This document shows, piece by piece, positions 33,086-45,913 of a stretch of DNA of 64,000 bases. Position 1 is the first letter of the stretch. Each line of letters begins with the position of its first letter. A model generated the notes under the pieces. The model was not told the DNA's origin. It saw only the letters and a program-made list of their open reading frames with translations, and searched no databases. Made by a program: the position numbers and the translations under genes. This stretch comes from Malachius bipustulatus (taxonomy: Eukaryota > Arthropoda > Insecta > Coleoptera > Melyridae). Location: NCBI GenBank assembly GCA_910589415.1, contig CAJUUM010000031.1, positions 1,488,001-1,552,000 of the forward strand, given 5' to 3'.

Positions 33086-33789
33086 AACATTTTATTTTCC
33101 AGTTGACCGAACTCCGCATAAAAACTTGTCATCCTCGACCTGCTGGCATAGTCTGATCGTCGAGCGGCAGCCGGGACACCGTTTCTTACCGGAAATTACG
33201 TAGGCTAAATAAGCTGAGTAAATATAAAAGAGTATACAATAACGCTTATTACGCTATTGTTGTAATAAGGATAATTCTCATCATGCACCGGCTGAACTGA
33301 GTAGACGGGCACTGTTTGATTTGTATACTCGTCCGGAATAGACGCTCGTAATAATTATTCTCTTTAAATTAATTAAATACTTAATACTTAACAATTTTTG
33401 TAACTCCGGAACTAAATGTATTTTCACTCAGTCTGAAAAGTAATAAAGGTTCGAATAAGTGTTTTATAAATAAAAGTTTCTTTTTAAAAACCAAATTTCG
33501 GTCCTGCTTTTCGAAAGTCGGATACTGAGCCGGGAAGATATATACCGGGCGTTCACCAAGCATGCTGAACAAATCTAATGATTATTTTACGTTTATCACA
33601 TTTTAAGGAAATAATAAATTTACGTTTATTTTTTAATGTCGTGTATCATTTGTGTAAATCCACCCAAATATCCCGTCTGAAGGCATTGGTTAAGTAATAA
33701 ATTAACCAAATAATTAAGACGTCCTCTCCAAAAAAGGAGAGGCGTTACAAAGTTTTAAAGTTCGGGAAAGAAATAAAGCAGATTTTTTT
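33086..33789. other. non-coding spacer between hAT and piggyBac elements
   Basis: No ORF, RNA or repeat recognised. Confidence 0.5.
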
Positions 33790-34165
33790 TTAACCCGCGA
33801 TCGCTGACCTCCCTTCAAATTCTGTGATCGCTGACCTGTGAGATTATATCTCATATTGCTATGATGTCGTTAATTTCGAATTTTATTGCTTAATTGATAA
33901 GGTAAAACAAATTGTATTTTTCAAAAATGCTATTTATTATCATTTGATGACATAAAATAAAAACAATAAAAAAGCCAAAATTGAGCGAGAGAAAAATAGA
34001 AATTATTCATCTTCTGTAAAACATTCCGTACACAACTGCGTAGTTTTTGGTGTGTGCTCTTTACATATTGGTTTGGAACACCTATCACACCTATGTTGAG
34101 TATATCTGCTTTTTCTCTTTGGACAAAAGAAGCACTTCGGTTTTCTTTGCTCAGCTGGTTCTGGT

Positions 34166-35802
34166 CCCAGGTAACAATACGTGACGACAAAATTTTAGAC
34201 TTCACGAAATCGTGACGAACGGTCGATATAACGATATTTTTATTTACAATCTTTAAAAAAACGGTGGAAATACATCGTCAAAAAAAGTGCTATCGGAATA
34301 CGATTTAAATTTTAAATAAAACTTCGTCAGAAAACAAGTGAAGTCAAAACGTAACGAAAACGTCGCGAATAAATCGTCAACTTTTCAGTTTGTTAATTAT
34401 TTTAAAAGAATCTTTGAAGTTTTTAAATAAAACTTCGTCAGAAAACAAGTGAAGTCAAAACGTAACGAAAATGTCGCGAATAAATCGTCAACTTTTCAGT
34501 TTGTTAATTATTTTAAAAGAATCTTTGAAGTTTTTAAATAAAACTTCGTCAGAAAACAAGTGAAGTCAAAACGTAACGAAAACATCGCAAATAAATCGTC
34601 AACTTTTCAGCTTGTTAATTATTTCAAAAGAATCTTTGAAGCTTTTAACTAAAACTTCGTCAGAAAACAAGTGATACGTCAAATGTCACTGTCAGTTTTC
34701 TCTTTGTAAACAACATGGCAGAATTCAGTGGAAACGGGATAGGAGACATACATTTGTAAATTAGGAAGAGGAAGTACCTCGTGTCTCCAATAGTTAAAGA
34801 AGTTTTTTGGTTACCTCAGCAAGAGACTACCTACTACCTATATACTGCAAGTTTTTGCATATTGTTACTACCCTAAAAAACGTGATCTTTATTATTATTC
34901 TGCAATTCCCAGGTGGACGACGACATCAAGTTAATAGTGATATTTTTAGAAGTTACCTCGTGTCTCCAATAGTTTAAAGAAGTTTTTTTGGTTACCTCAA
35001 TAAGAGACTACCTATATACAGTAAGTTTTTGCATATTGTTATAAATAATTGTCTTGTATACCTATAATCCTGTTTTATTACATATTTTAGTAAATTTTTT
35101 AAGGTAATCCTGTTGTTTAGTCTTCCAAAACACCCCTCACATGCCCATAGTCCACTTTTTCCACTCGCATCGCCCACAGCGTTGCCGTACGCAAACTCGT
35201 TACAAATAATATTTTAAAGTTTATAATTTTAAAGTTAATATTTTAAAGACACTTCAGGACACATTATGTTTATAAATTAACTTTTCTACTTAAGTTTGGT
35301 TCAGGAACCTTGAAATTACGGCCTATAAGTAACATCCTGTATGTGAGAATATCGTGACTAACAAGTCACGTGTTGTGATCATAAGTATTCACGTTTTTAT
35401 AACCTCAATTAGTTGATTTACGTGCGATTTTCGTAGGCTGTGGTCACAGTATTTTTCACGTTTTTGTCACGATTTTTTCACGATTTTTCACGACTTTGTC
35501 ACGATTTTTTCACGACACTGTCGCGATTTCTTCACGGCTCTGTTACTGCTATTTCTCCACGAGTTTCTTACGATTTTGTTAATCGGTAAAGTGAATTTTT
35601 TTTAACGATATCGTCAATGTTTCGTAACGGCTGCCCAACATTCAAAAGTGTGGGTGGCGTGACCAATTCGGAAGTTAAAATTAGAGCGGTTTTATAACGT
35701 ATTAGTCGTAATTTTTTTCACGAATTCGGGATCTCGTCTAACTCACGACAGCTAAAAAGGTCACATTTTCAGTCGCGTTTTCGTCACGAAATGTTACCTG
35801 GG
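34166..35802. mobile_element. unclassified 1.64 kb DNA element inside piggyBac gene
   Basis: Ends CCCAGGTAACA and TGTTACCTGGG are inverted, flanked by GT on both sides (34164-34165, 35803-35804). Removing the element and one GT restores the transposase frame across the junction. Subterminal sequence is rich in TCGTGACGAA and CACGATTTTT motifs. It contains a 111 bp tandem array and no supported protein. The superfamily is not clear to me. Confidence 0.72.
34310..34680 (+). repeat. tandem repeat, period 111 bp, about 3.3 copies
   Basis: ACTTCGTCAGAAAACAAGTG starts at 34321, 34432, 34543 and 34654, exactly 111 bp apart, with only a few base differences between copies. Confidence 0.9.
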
Positions 35803-37739
35803 GTGTAGGTGCAGCTGCGGACGCTTTGGGGCCTAAACAGTTGGCTATTTTCTGGCGAAGTGGAACTGATAAATTTGGAATACTTGACCTTCTAATAAGA
35901 TGAGGTTCCGTGAGGGCCTTTGCTAAGTATGTCAGGTAATTTCTTCTAGAAAGCTTGTTGTCTGTGTTACTATAGTAAATTATTTGAGAGTTAACTCCTG
36001 CAATGTTTAGCAACCTGCAAAACACTGTAAACGGCCACCTGTTGCTCACTCTTGTGACAGAATATTCCGATTTCATCCGGTCCACAACATCGACACCTCC
36101 TTTTGTTAAATTATAGAAGGTTATGACTGATAGTTTTTTCATATCTCCACTTTCCCCGTCTATTTCGTCACTATCATGAAATGTTGAGAGCAATAAAACA
36201 TTCTTGTTTTTTTTTGGAGTATATGAAGTTATCATGGACTTATTTGAGTCTATCCCCCATGCAAATATACCCATACAAATATATAAAAGGGAGGTATTTC
36301 CCTTTTATTTTTTCGGAGAGTGCCAACAAGTGTCAATCGATGATTACGGAGTAATGTGTTGGCCAATGGTATCGATGTGAAATAATTGTCTGTCGTCACA
36401 TTTCTGCCTGTACCACTGATATGTCTTATGAGGCGTAGTACAAGACTTTACGCATCATTGTTGACTTTATAGGGGCCATCTGGCTGCTTGCCTGCATATA
36501 TTTCAATATTGTGGGTGTAAAAAACTCTAGAATCGACAGCCGCATAAATCCTGATGCCATACCTGGCAGGTTTATTGGCAATGTACTGCCGAAACTTGCA
36601 TCTACCCCTAAAAGCATCCAACATCTCGTCGATAGTAATATACGCCCCGACATTATAATGTTCCACACATTTGTTTGTAAATGAATCTAAGACATATCGT
36701 ACTGGGGCTAAATTGTCTATTTTTGCTCTTTCTGTGCGAGTTTCTATATCATCAAATCTAATGGCTCTCATCAGTAAATGAAAACGATACTTTGGCATTG
36801 TGGCTGCAAAATATTCTGGAGACGTCCCATCTGTGCTCCATAGTTCTTCAGTGTTCAAGTGCTGTGCTCTTTTTACTTCTGCCAAATACAGCAGTCCTAA
36901 AAATGCACTTAATTCTATAAAATCAGTCGCCATGCAGTGTTTTTCATTTTTATAAAATGGTCTCATTTTTTCTAATTGTCTATTAGTACAGTTTGTGATA
37001 TGCTGAACTATTTCGTCAAGAAAAAATAGTTTCCATGAGTTAATTACATTTGTTACATTTTTTGCGGCACCTTTTACACCAGGCAACTGTGTAACAATAT
37101 TTTTGCGTGCAGTTTTACCTATTTGTTTGAAGTCTTTATGTATCAGCCACTTTGTTCCATCTTTTCCACTATACATAGGAACAGGATAATAAGGTACTGC
37201 TCCGGGTTGTCTAGGCTGTAAGCTTTGAACATAATCTTCATCTGAACCTGATTGTTCTGTGTCCGTATTGTGAGAGCTGTGTTCGGACGGAGCGTCCTCT
37301 TGATCAGAAACAGGATAACCTTCTAACAATTGTGATGTACTTGGTTGATCGATGACGGCGGCTCCTCCTTGAGGCTTTTCTTCGGTACTTGGTTGATCGA
37401 CGACGGCGGCTCCTTGAGGCTTTTCTTCGATTTGCTCTCCCTCGATAAATACTTCTTCCCATAAAGCCTGCAGGCGTTGTTGTTCTTGTTCGTAAGACAT
37501 TTTAGCAGTCGCAGATTATAAAACACAAAGTGCCAAAATCAGCGCAAAATAATTGTTCACGACTGAATAGCAGCAAAAAAATGTATAAATTAAAACTGGA
37601 AACACATTCGTTTTTATATTCTAAGCACTTTTAATTGATTCTTCTATTTATTCAAATTAAAACAAACAACGCACCTTTCAAGATCGACGCGACATGATCA
37701 CTGACGTGTGAGATTTTGTCTCATAAACGGACATGCCTG

Positions 37740-39370
37740 CATAAATCAGTATGCCTTCCTTACTAACAGACGATTCTACGGCGGTGAACTAAGATTGGTG
37801 GTTAGTCAGGTGGGCGATACCGAATTGGGCGAAGAATTTTGTTATCTACTAATCCCAGGGGTCAATTGGGCGAGAAACGAGAAACTAGGGGATTAAAAGA
37901 GATAAGCGGACAGACAAGAAATACATGTGTGGCCTTGCTCATATACATAGCACTGTTGCCAGATTTATTTTCAATAACTGCAACTGCTACTTGTTCGACA
38001 CTAAAGGCTGGCCAATGAGAGAAGTTTTTTATCATTTACTATATTCAAGGAATTGTTGAATAGTATTAACGAATTATGATTAACGAATTATGATTTTCTA
38101 TTGTTTAGTAACAAAATCATGACCTTTCGTGTTTTCCATATTTTCTACTGAAAACTCACCATGTTTTTAAATCTAAGCAATTCCAATGCCAAATATCTCT
38201 GGAATTTACTACTTCTAATCAATAAAATTTAAAAATTAAACTTCTCTTCAATAATACACATTTATTTTCAAAACTAAATCGCAACAATAATAATCATATT
38301 TACAATTTTCAATACGTATAGGGTGTTAATGAACACGTGTGAGACACTTGAAAGGCACGTAGGAAATGCAAAAAATAGGTAGTATAAAATTTCCTACAGA
38401 TATGGGACATGGGTCGTCGGAGCTTTAGTTTTCGAGATACAGGGTGAAGTTCTAAAAATTAAATATTTTTTGAATATCTAATAATTGGCTTGGCGTATCA
38501 GAATAATTCGGAATTTTTTTCAGTTGTACTAATTGAAGTACACGATTTGATGCTCCCAATAAAAAATTCTTCAATTCAGTGGCGGAGATCTGGGTGCTTT
38601 GTTACTTTTTTTATTTAAAAATTTCTATGCCACGGACTTTAATGAAAATTTGATATGTTTGGTACATACCCCGTTTTGTTTAGAAGAGAAAAGTCATCTT
38701 ATATTTTTGTTGTAGGACGCACTGTTTCCAAGATATTGCACAATTTAGGACCCATGCAAGTTTTTTTTTAATGTAACACGCTTCAATAGCGATCACAAAA
38801 ATTATTAATTACTAAAAATTCTCATTAGCATTCATTTTTATATTTTGTTTTGCATGGGTTCCGACATTGTCGATTATATTTGTGGAATATATAACAGTGA
38901 AAATACGTCTTTTCTTTTTTTGAAATTAGTTAATTTAACTAAAAAAGTAATGTAGGGTAGTAACAAAGTAAAGTGAAAATAATGTTACATTAGCAAAAAT
39001 ACATATGTCTCACTAGTATTTTTCCACCGGATACGCGTCGGGGACGAAATCACATCTCGAGCTAAAATCTATCACTTTTTTCTCTTGTATAATAAATAAC
39101 TATGATTTTTTTTCTCAATTTTATTTAATGTAGAAAATCGGAATTTCTGTAAAATCTGGCAACGTAGCCACATTAAAGCATGCAAACAAGTCAACGGTAT
39201 TTAAAAATTACTTCGCCCAATTGAGCTGTAGGATTATAGGCCCTCCCGTCGTGCCGAAGGGTCACTCAGGTAGTTTCGCCCAATTGAGAAACGCCGAGTC
39301 AGGTAGATGTGCAGGTAGGCATAGCTACGCCCACCATGCTGCACGATTTACTAAAATAACAGGGTGTTCA
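37740..39370. other. non-coding insert-like stretch with inverted GCCCAATTG motifs
   Basis: AATTGGGCGA occurs at about 37822 and 37863 and its complement TCGCCCAATTG at about 39213 and 39278, giving inverted ends about 1.5 kb apart. There is no ORF. It could be a further non-autonomous element within the piggyBac end. Confidence 0.4.
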
Positions 39371-39475
39371 AGAATGTAAAAATGTGAGATTTAATCTCAC
39401 GTGGTCAGCGATCGCGGGTTAAATATAACAAAACAAATAATGTAATTGAGATTTTTTCGAATACAGTAATATGAC

Positions 39476-41570
39476 TCATTTCCAGGTACTCTTCTTGAAT
39501 GTATTGTACACAAATGTTTTTATCCTAACCCAGTCCTTGTCTTTCAGTACATCTGAGTGCTCAAGACGAAATACTTCACATTCCTCCTTCCTTGGGACAA
39601 TTTTTTTCTTTATGTGCTCTTTAAATCTCTCCTTGACAAGTTTCTTTTCACTCTGGGTCCAATGTCGACGTCCCGATGACAAATTTCCTGAAATAAGAAA
39701 GTTTATCATTCTCAATCCTAACTGTTTAGCTGGAACTACTTATAATTATTATTATAGGTAGATATAATATATTTGTCATATATATCATCCTATTTATCAG
39801 ATCATGCGTTGTCAAATTATACGTGCTGAGTTGCCTTTTATAAAATGAGGCTCCTGTAGTCAGAAGTGGTGTTTCTAAAACTTTTTGTAAATCAAAAGCT
39901 TTTACCACAATTTTCCCTTCACTGGCTTTTGCTTTAGCTTTGTCATCAGCTTTAGCTTTATAAGCTGCGTCCACTTTCCATAAGTGCTCATCTTTTTCCA
40001 TTTCCAACTTTTTTCTGTTTTCTTCATTCAAACTTTTATTTTTGAGCTTTATATTTAATTCATCACACACGCGACATGTGTCATTATAAGGTTTCTTAAA
40101 AGATAAATTTTTTGTTTTAAAAATATTATAGTATGTACTATAACTGAGAGGCTTTATATTTTCTGCATTACACTCTCCTGTATAAAGGTCGTGCATTTTT
40201 TTGATATTCAAATCTGGATGCAAATATTTTTTTTTAGAGTCCCTGCGACTGTAGTGACTTTCAAATCTAGGGAACTTTGCTATATGGTCATGAATTTTTT
40301 TAATGTCAAGATCATTACTCTTGTTTTTTGGCTCTTTTTTGCCCCGTTTGTCAGATACAATAACGCCGGAATGACCTGTATTTGCCAGCGTATCTACGTA
40401 ACGTTTACCTATATCAAATGTAGCCAAGAATGTTTCTTTGCAAACTCTGTAGCATTTTTCACTATCTATCTTTAAAGAAAATGAATTTGTTCTGGTTTTT
40501 TTGCGCTTTTTAGTACCTAATTCGACTGGCTTACTTTTTATTAAAGAGATGATGTACTGACTCTGCATATTGTGATTTCCAATTTCCCAGAATTCCTCAA
40601 ACAGTTTTTCTCTGTCTAAATCTTTCAAAGTATTACATTCAAATCGACAACCACTGCACTTTGGTCTCATTTGCCGAGCTGGCCTGACTTGCCCCTTTCT
40701 GTTAATGTATTCTTCTCCCATGTCCTTTTTCTTTTTATTTTCCAGCCTTAATTTTACAGTGCTGGCTCTTCTAAAAATTTTATCAAAAACACTTTGTAAC
40801 AATGTGTCTAAAATGTATTGTACTATTATTATTGCTTCATTGCAGGGATCATTGTCTATTATATTGTTTGTCTTTGTGGTCGTACGACGCTTTTTGGGAG
40901 GATTCAAATCAGTCTCAGAATCATCAGAAGATATACTCCCTAAAAATTATTGAAATACTAAAAAACCTCTAGTCACTCTAATAAAATGGTAATCATACCT
41001 TGAGAATCCTTATCAGAGTATTCGCTAACATTGCTACAGTCTTCTAAGACATCATTATCTACGGTTTTGTTGCTGTCACAATAATCATTATAATTTGATT
41101 CGTTATCATCCAGTACACAGCTTGAATTAAGGGCACTTGAATCACTCGCTGAAAAAGCAATCTTTATTACTATTTTACTCGATTATTCAAAGATTTTTAA
41201 AATATATTTTTGTAGGTAGGAATACATTTTTTAGGCATGGTTAAGTTGTTAATGAGAACAAGGTTGATTAGAGACTATACTTCGAAATTCTAACACTTAT
41301 TTTATTTTATTCTTAGCATTTTTATTTGGTGTAAATAACCTTTTAAACACTGGCAGACTAAGATTACGCTAACAATAATAATTAATTAGAATATAGTAGA
41401 TATAGGTACCTACCTTCAGGTACTAAGTTAGCATCATATCGCCTCAATTCTTCATTTAATGTAGAATCAAAGCAGTAATCTTCAGATGCTACTGTATTCA
41501 CAAGGACTTCTTGTGGTTTTGCTAGAGCCAACTGTACAATCTTCCGGGCTCTAGCATTAGAATAAGCCAT
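39476..41570 (-). CDS. uncharacterised multi-exon gene related to the Ginger-element minus gene
   Basis: Exon 1 41570-41414 (start MAYSNARARKIVQLAL), exon 2 41148-40999, exon 3 40940 to about 39790, and a last exon 39687-39476. Splice sites are GT/AG and the phases of the first three agree. Exon 3 has CSGCRFEC, HYSRRDSKKKYLHPDLNI, DTCRVCDEL and VVKAFDLQKVLETPLLTTG, the counterparts of motifs in the 17733-19975 gene. The second half of that family (DNC...QNKN) is missing; AT-rich sequence replaces it. The last exon encodes GRRHWTQSEKKLVKERFKEHI, probably a separate DNA-binding-like tail. Likely a decayed transposon gene. Confidence 0.6.
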
Positions 41571-43019
41571 AATGAGAACCTACTTATTATCCTAGTGTTT
41601 GATATAAAGGAAAAAATGTTAAATTTCTACACTACCATACACTTAACATTCACAGTAGTAGGTATCACACATTACTATAAACTACCGTATCACAACAGAA
41701 GCAGAAACTCCCTATAAAGTGAGGTTGGGTCACATGTAGCAAACGCGCATGTTATGGCAAAACGAGAAACCTGGCTCTTAGGGAACCATTACACGATTAA
41801 AATCCCGAATTTTCTTTCAAGTAGTGTATGGCAAAATGTACTATCTTAAGCAAAGAACTATTGGCCATGTAATTATAATCTGTTCACAAAACCTGTTTAA
41901 TATTTTGGCAAAATGTGGTATCAGGAACATGGTACGTTTTGACATCAAGGTTAACACAATAAAAATATTTCCTTGCTTTATGGAACAAGGGGTTATCTGT
42001 ACTGATGGAGCCTTTTGCCATGAATAGAGTTTTACATTAATTCTGAGAATATTATATGTGCAAAGGCGATATAACGCGCAAGAACTTTTTACCACATAAC
42101 CAATATGATGATTCTGAATAGGTTACATATTGACATTTCACTATTACACCAAAAGTATGGCCAATAGAACTATAATACTTTAAAGGTAGATAGAACGTTT
42201 TATCATGTCAACATTGGTGTAAAAAACGTATTTTCATAAAATCGATCACATAGCACCTTTTGCCATGAAACCACCGAATATGTGAAACTTTTTTAATAAC
42301 TTTTATTATACACTGAGAAAAAAAGTTGTTAGCTGCAATTAAAAATTTGATATTCCTTATTAAAAACTTCAATGGAATAGGCGCCAGTTAACCTGCTCAA
42401 TAACAGTAAATAAAAGCGTTTATCTGAAACAGGCTATTTGTCACAATTAATCAAATTATCTGAAGAGAACTCAATAGTGACAACTGTACTATTCATTTAA
42501 TTTTGTAAAGCTTAGCATTTATGAATAATTATTTCCTACTTCTCCCAATTCTTCAGATTATTTCGGGTTAGTACAGTTCTCATTGCTTAATACACCGGAG
42601 AATTACCATTATTGATGAGGTTATTTAGAAGAATTGATCTGGCTAATAGCGAGTAATGAAAAATATTTTATTGCAGTAAAAGCATATTTGGAGCTAGGAC
42701 CTTGTTTTGCAGTGGTAATTACTCAAGGTAATAGACATTAATATATTGGATGCATTAATAAAAATGCCGTTTTTACTTATACTTACACTTTTCCAAGTAA
42801 ATGCTAAACATGGAAATAAATACAAAGCTTAATTATTAAGAGCTTATTTTGCAAAAGCTATGTTCGCAATAAACTATATAGCTTTTGAAAGCTTTTAATA
42901 TTTAAACTTCATTTACCTGTGTAATCAAGCATCAAGCATTCCTTTGAAAAACTGCAAATATAAGAAAAACTTATTTTTAATATTATAACATCACCCATGG
43001 ACAAATTTCATATTTTATA
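41571..43019. other. non-coding stretch, nothing recognised
   Basis: Contains several scattered ATGGCAAAA/TTTTGCCAT words but no ORF, RNA or clear repeat structure. Confidence 0.5.
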
Positions 43020-43021
43020 TA

Positions 43022-43783
43022 CAGTGCTTCCCAAAAGTAACGGATAAATTCGATAAAACGGAGAGGGCTGTTTTTTTTGAAACAATAAAAAAACAGGTCG
43101 ATTTTGCTTTTGAGTTGTTCAACTTTTGACATAATATTGGGGTATACAGGGTGATGCGCGAAAAAGTGGTGACGTCATCGGCATTTTTTTTAAATGGCAA
43201 CCCTTATTTTTTATTCCATTTTTTGATACTTCATTTAATTGCCAGTATGGTAATGTAATCAATTTGTAACCTTAAATAAGGAATTTTCTGAGAAAACAGC
43301 TTGTGAGTCGAAATGTGCACTTTTTACTGATGTGAAAATCGGAACATTAGCGATAAAAATAAAAAAATATCAAATAAAAATGACTGTTTCCATGGTAATT
43401 TTATAAGATCTGTCTATTAAATTAAGTCTATTAAATTAAATCTGTTAAATTAAATTAAATTAAATCTATTAAATCTGTCTATTGAATTGAATGTCTCCAA
43501 ATTAAGTTATTTTCACAGAAATTTCGTCGTTTAAGGTTACAAAATGATTACATTACCGTATTGGCAATTGAATGAAGTATCAAAAAATGGAATAAAAAAT
43601 AAGTGTTGCCATTTAAAAAAAATACAGATGACGTCACCACTTTTTCGCGCATCACCCTGTATACCCCAATATTATGTCAAAAGTTGAACAACTCAAAAAC
43701 AAAATCGACCTGTTTTTTTATTTTTTCAAAAAAACAGCCCTCTCCGTTTTATCGAATTTATCCGTTACTTTTGGGAAGCACTG
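43022..43783. mobile_element. Tc1-like foldback element (762 bp)
   Basis: Ends CAGTGCTTCCCAAAAGTAAC and its complement, flanked by TA; CAGTG with CCCAAAAGT resembles Tc1-type termini. Arms exceed 180 bp and further complementarity extends inward. The centre (43420-43490) is a TTAAATTAAAT-type simple repeat. No transposase, so non-autonomous. Confidence 0.82.
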
Positions 43784-44395
43784 TATATTGTGCAAACTGA
43801 ATGTGCAATACGTATGACAAATTCCTGCATATGTGCACTATTATAGTTGATAAAAACACATGTTCTTTTCCACACTGACAAAACGACCGACGCTGATGAA
43901 GAAACGTGTCCGCCATAGTGCACACCTGAAAATGTAGTGTCGAAAATATAGGAATGGTCGATTATACAAATGAATTCATAACCACAATAACATCGGTAGT
44001 TCCCTCAAATAACGTTTGTATACAGGTAATTGATCAGAGTATTAAATCCAAGTAAAAAAAAATGGTAATGTTCTTGTGCATCACTTACAAGTAGTGAAGA
44101 CTGCCTGTGATCAATAAACTGAATTCTAGCTTATGATGACAATAAATCAGCTTCAAAGTGGTAGATATGTAGTGTTATTATAGCAGAATAAGGTGCTTAA
44201 GTAGATCGATTTACTTGCTACAATACAGTGTACTGGCAGGGGTAAATAGAATTTTATCTCCTATTATTAAAGTTTTAATTGTCAGTGTTAAACAAATTTC
44301 AAATAAATAGTTTAATTGGACCATTTTCCTCAGTGTAACCTTCTTGCACATCAATCACATAAATGCGAGGGGTAAACCGCCGGCAAAAATCTTGT

Positions 44396-44526
44396 ACACC
44401 TACTTCCACATTTGAAAAAACTTCCACCATACTTCCACAAAACTTCCACTTACTTCCACATATACTTCCACATACTTCCACATACTTCCACTAAACTTCC
44501 ACATACTTCCACATACTTCCACATAC
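44396..44526 (-). repeat. minisatellite of ACTTCCACAT units
   Basis: About a dozen imperfect copies of a 10-11 bp unit. The flanks (43784-44395 and 44527-44698) show nothing else. Confidence 0.85.
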
Positions 44527-44698
44527 AAAAAAATATTGACTAATATAAAATTAATAAAATAACAAATATTCGTAACTAAATAAATAGAATTCTTCATTTA
44601 TGCAAAACTAAAAAACATTGTTGCTATATAAAATTAATAAAATAACCGAGAAAATAACAAATATTCTAAACTACGAGTATATCAATATTAAATATATA

Positions 44699-45893
44699 TC
44701 AACATCTCGAAAAAGCCGCAATAGATACATTTAAATACTTCGTAGACCCTAAGAATAAATATTGCATCTACATAGATGACAAGTTTATAGATGGAATAAA
44801 ACGCCTATCAACAGTCCTTCCACGAACATTCAAGAACAATGCTTATTCATTATGCACATCTACTAAATTAGTTAAAGATATCGAGATAATAGATGATCAG
44901 AGAATGTATATGAAATTCTATCACGAAACAAAGACCGGACATCGAGGAATAAAACAAACAATTGATCAAATATCCCAAAAGTACTACTAGCCTAATCTCA
45001 CCGATGACATAACAAATTACGTAAACACTTGCAAAATCTGTTTAGAAAATAAATACGAAAGAAAACCTTATAATTTACGATTTGAATTAACCCCCACACC
45101 TTCTAAACCTTTCCAATCTTTGCACATCGACACCTTCCATATTGATACAATAAAATGTCTAACAATAATTGACACTTTCTCTAAATACGGACAATGTTAT
45201 GCTTTACAAAAATTTCATGCCATAGAAATATTTAACAAACTTCTCTCTTATGTAAGTCATCATGGAATACCCCAACAAATTACCTCTGATAATGGAACTG
45301 AGTTCAATAATAACATTATAAGAGATTTTTGCAAATTACACAATATAACACTTCACTTTCCTACCCCACATAATTCCAACTCAAATAGTCCTGTTGAAAG
45401 ATTTCATTCTACGATGCTAGAGCACATAAGATGCATAAAAAGACAAAACCCTTCATACAGTATCGAAGATATAATTCAATACGCAACCCTTGCTTATAAT
45501 AATTCTATACATAGTACGACTCAACTTACACCATTCCAAATTATACACTGTAACATTGACAATAAAGATCCCTTTGACTTGACTAACGACATTATAACAT
45601 CCGATTATGTGACAAGACATAAAGAAATAAGCAAACAATTGTTTAAAAAGATCCACGAAACCTCGCAATCTAACAAAGAACGCTGGATAAATAAAAGCAA
45701 TGAATCAAGACAAATTGCCCCAGATATTCCCGAAAATTCTCCAGTTTATTACAGGACAGACACTAGAGATAAACAAAATCCTTTATACAAACCCTCTACA
45801 AGTAAAAGTAACCAAGGTCCTATTTTAAAAATGCAACACACTAAGAGACACAAATCTAAAATAAAACGGTTACGGAAAACAACAGAAAAATAA
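44699..45893 (+). pseudogene. pol: errantivirus (gypsy-type) pol, integrase part
   Basis: A 5'-truncated retroelement fragment. The HHCC zinc region is recognisable (FYHETKTGHRG then CKICLENK). An in-frame TAG at 44988 interrupts it. The core follows: Asp in LHIDTFHID, Asp in ITSDNGTEF and Glu in NSPVERFHS. The C-terminal tail is basic. The RT part lies outside the copy; the left edge near 44699 is a truncation. The integrase would insert the cDNA but is broken in this copy. Confidence 0.85.
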
Positions 45894-45913
45894 TACTCAA
45901 TCGTTTGTTCCAG

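Larger units (their letters stand above)
34003..37500 (-). pseudogene. piggyBac transposase, frameshifted and split
   Basis: N-terminal part 37500-36448: an acidic repeat-containing start (two GAAVxDQPS-like copies), then ITNCTNRQLEKMRPF, ITIDEMLDAFRG with the first catalytic Asp and IYAAVDSRVF with the second. The frame shifts near 36448; HISGTGRNVTTDNYFTS and LVGTLRKNKREIPP follow in another frame. The next segment (36274-35803) has NLTKGGVDVVDRMKSEY with a further catalytic Asp. An insertion (34166-35802) follows the Pro-rich linker. The C-terminal Cys finger (CFFCPKRK, CDRCSKPICKEH, CTECFTEDE) ends at the stop at 34003. Family members insert at TTAA. Confidence 0.88.
33794..39418 (-). mobile_element. 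piggyBac-like transposon, 5.6 kb with insertions
   Basis: TTAA at 33790-33793 and 39419-39422 flanks inverted ends CCCGCGATCGCTGACC and GGTCAGCGATCGCGGG. Subterminal blocks (GTGAGATT...ATCTCA) occur near both ends and again near 37703-37722, so 37740-39370 may be a separate insertion near the right end. The transposase lies on the minus strand at 34003-37500. Confidence 0.85.

Noticed and set aside
34310..34680. Tandem array considered as a CRISPR
   Set aside because: Units are 111 bp contiguous repeats without distinct spacers, in a eukaryotic transposon context.
39726..39790. C-terminal IYMTNILYLPIIIIISSSS of the exon 3 ORF
   Set aside because: Comes from AT-rich sequence after similarity to the family ends; not believed to be part of the protein.
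44299..44597. Repetitive VEVCGSMWK-type ORFs
   Set aside because: They are translations of the ACTTCCACAT minisatellite.
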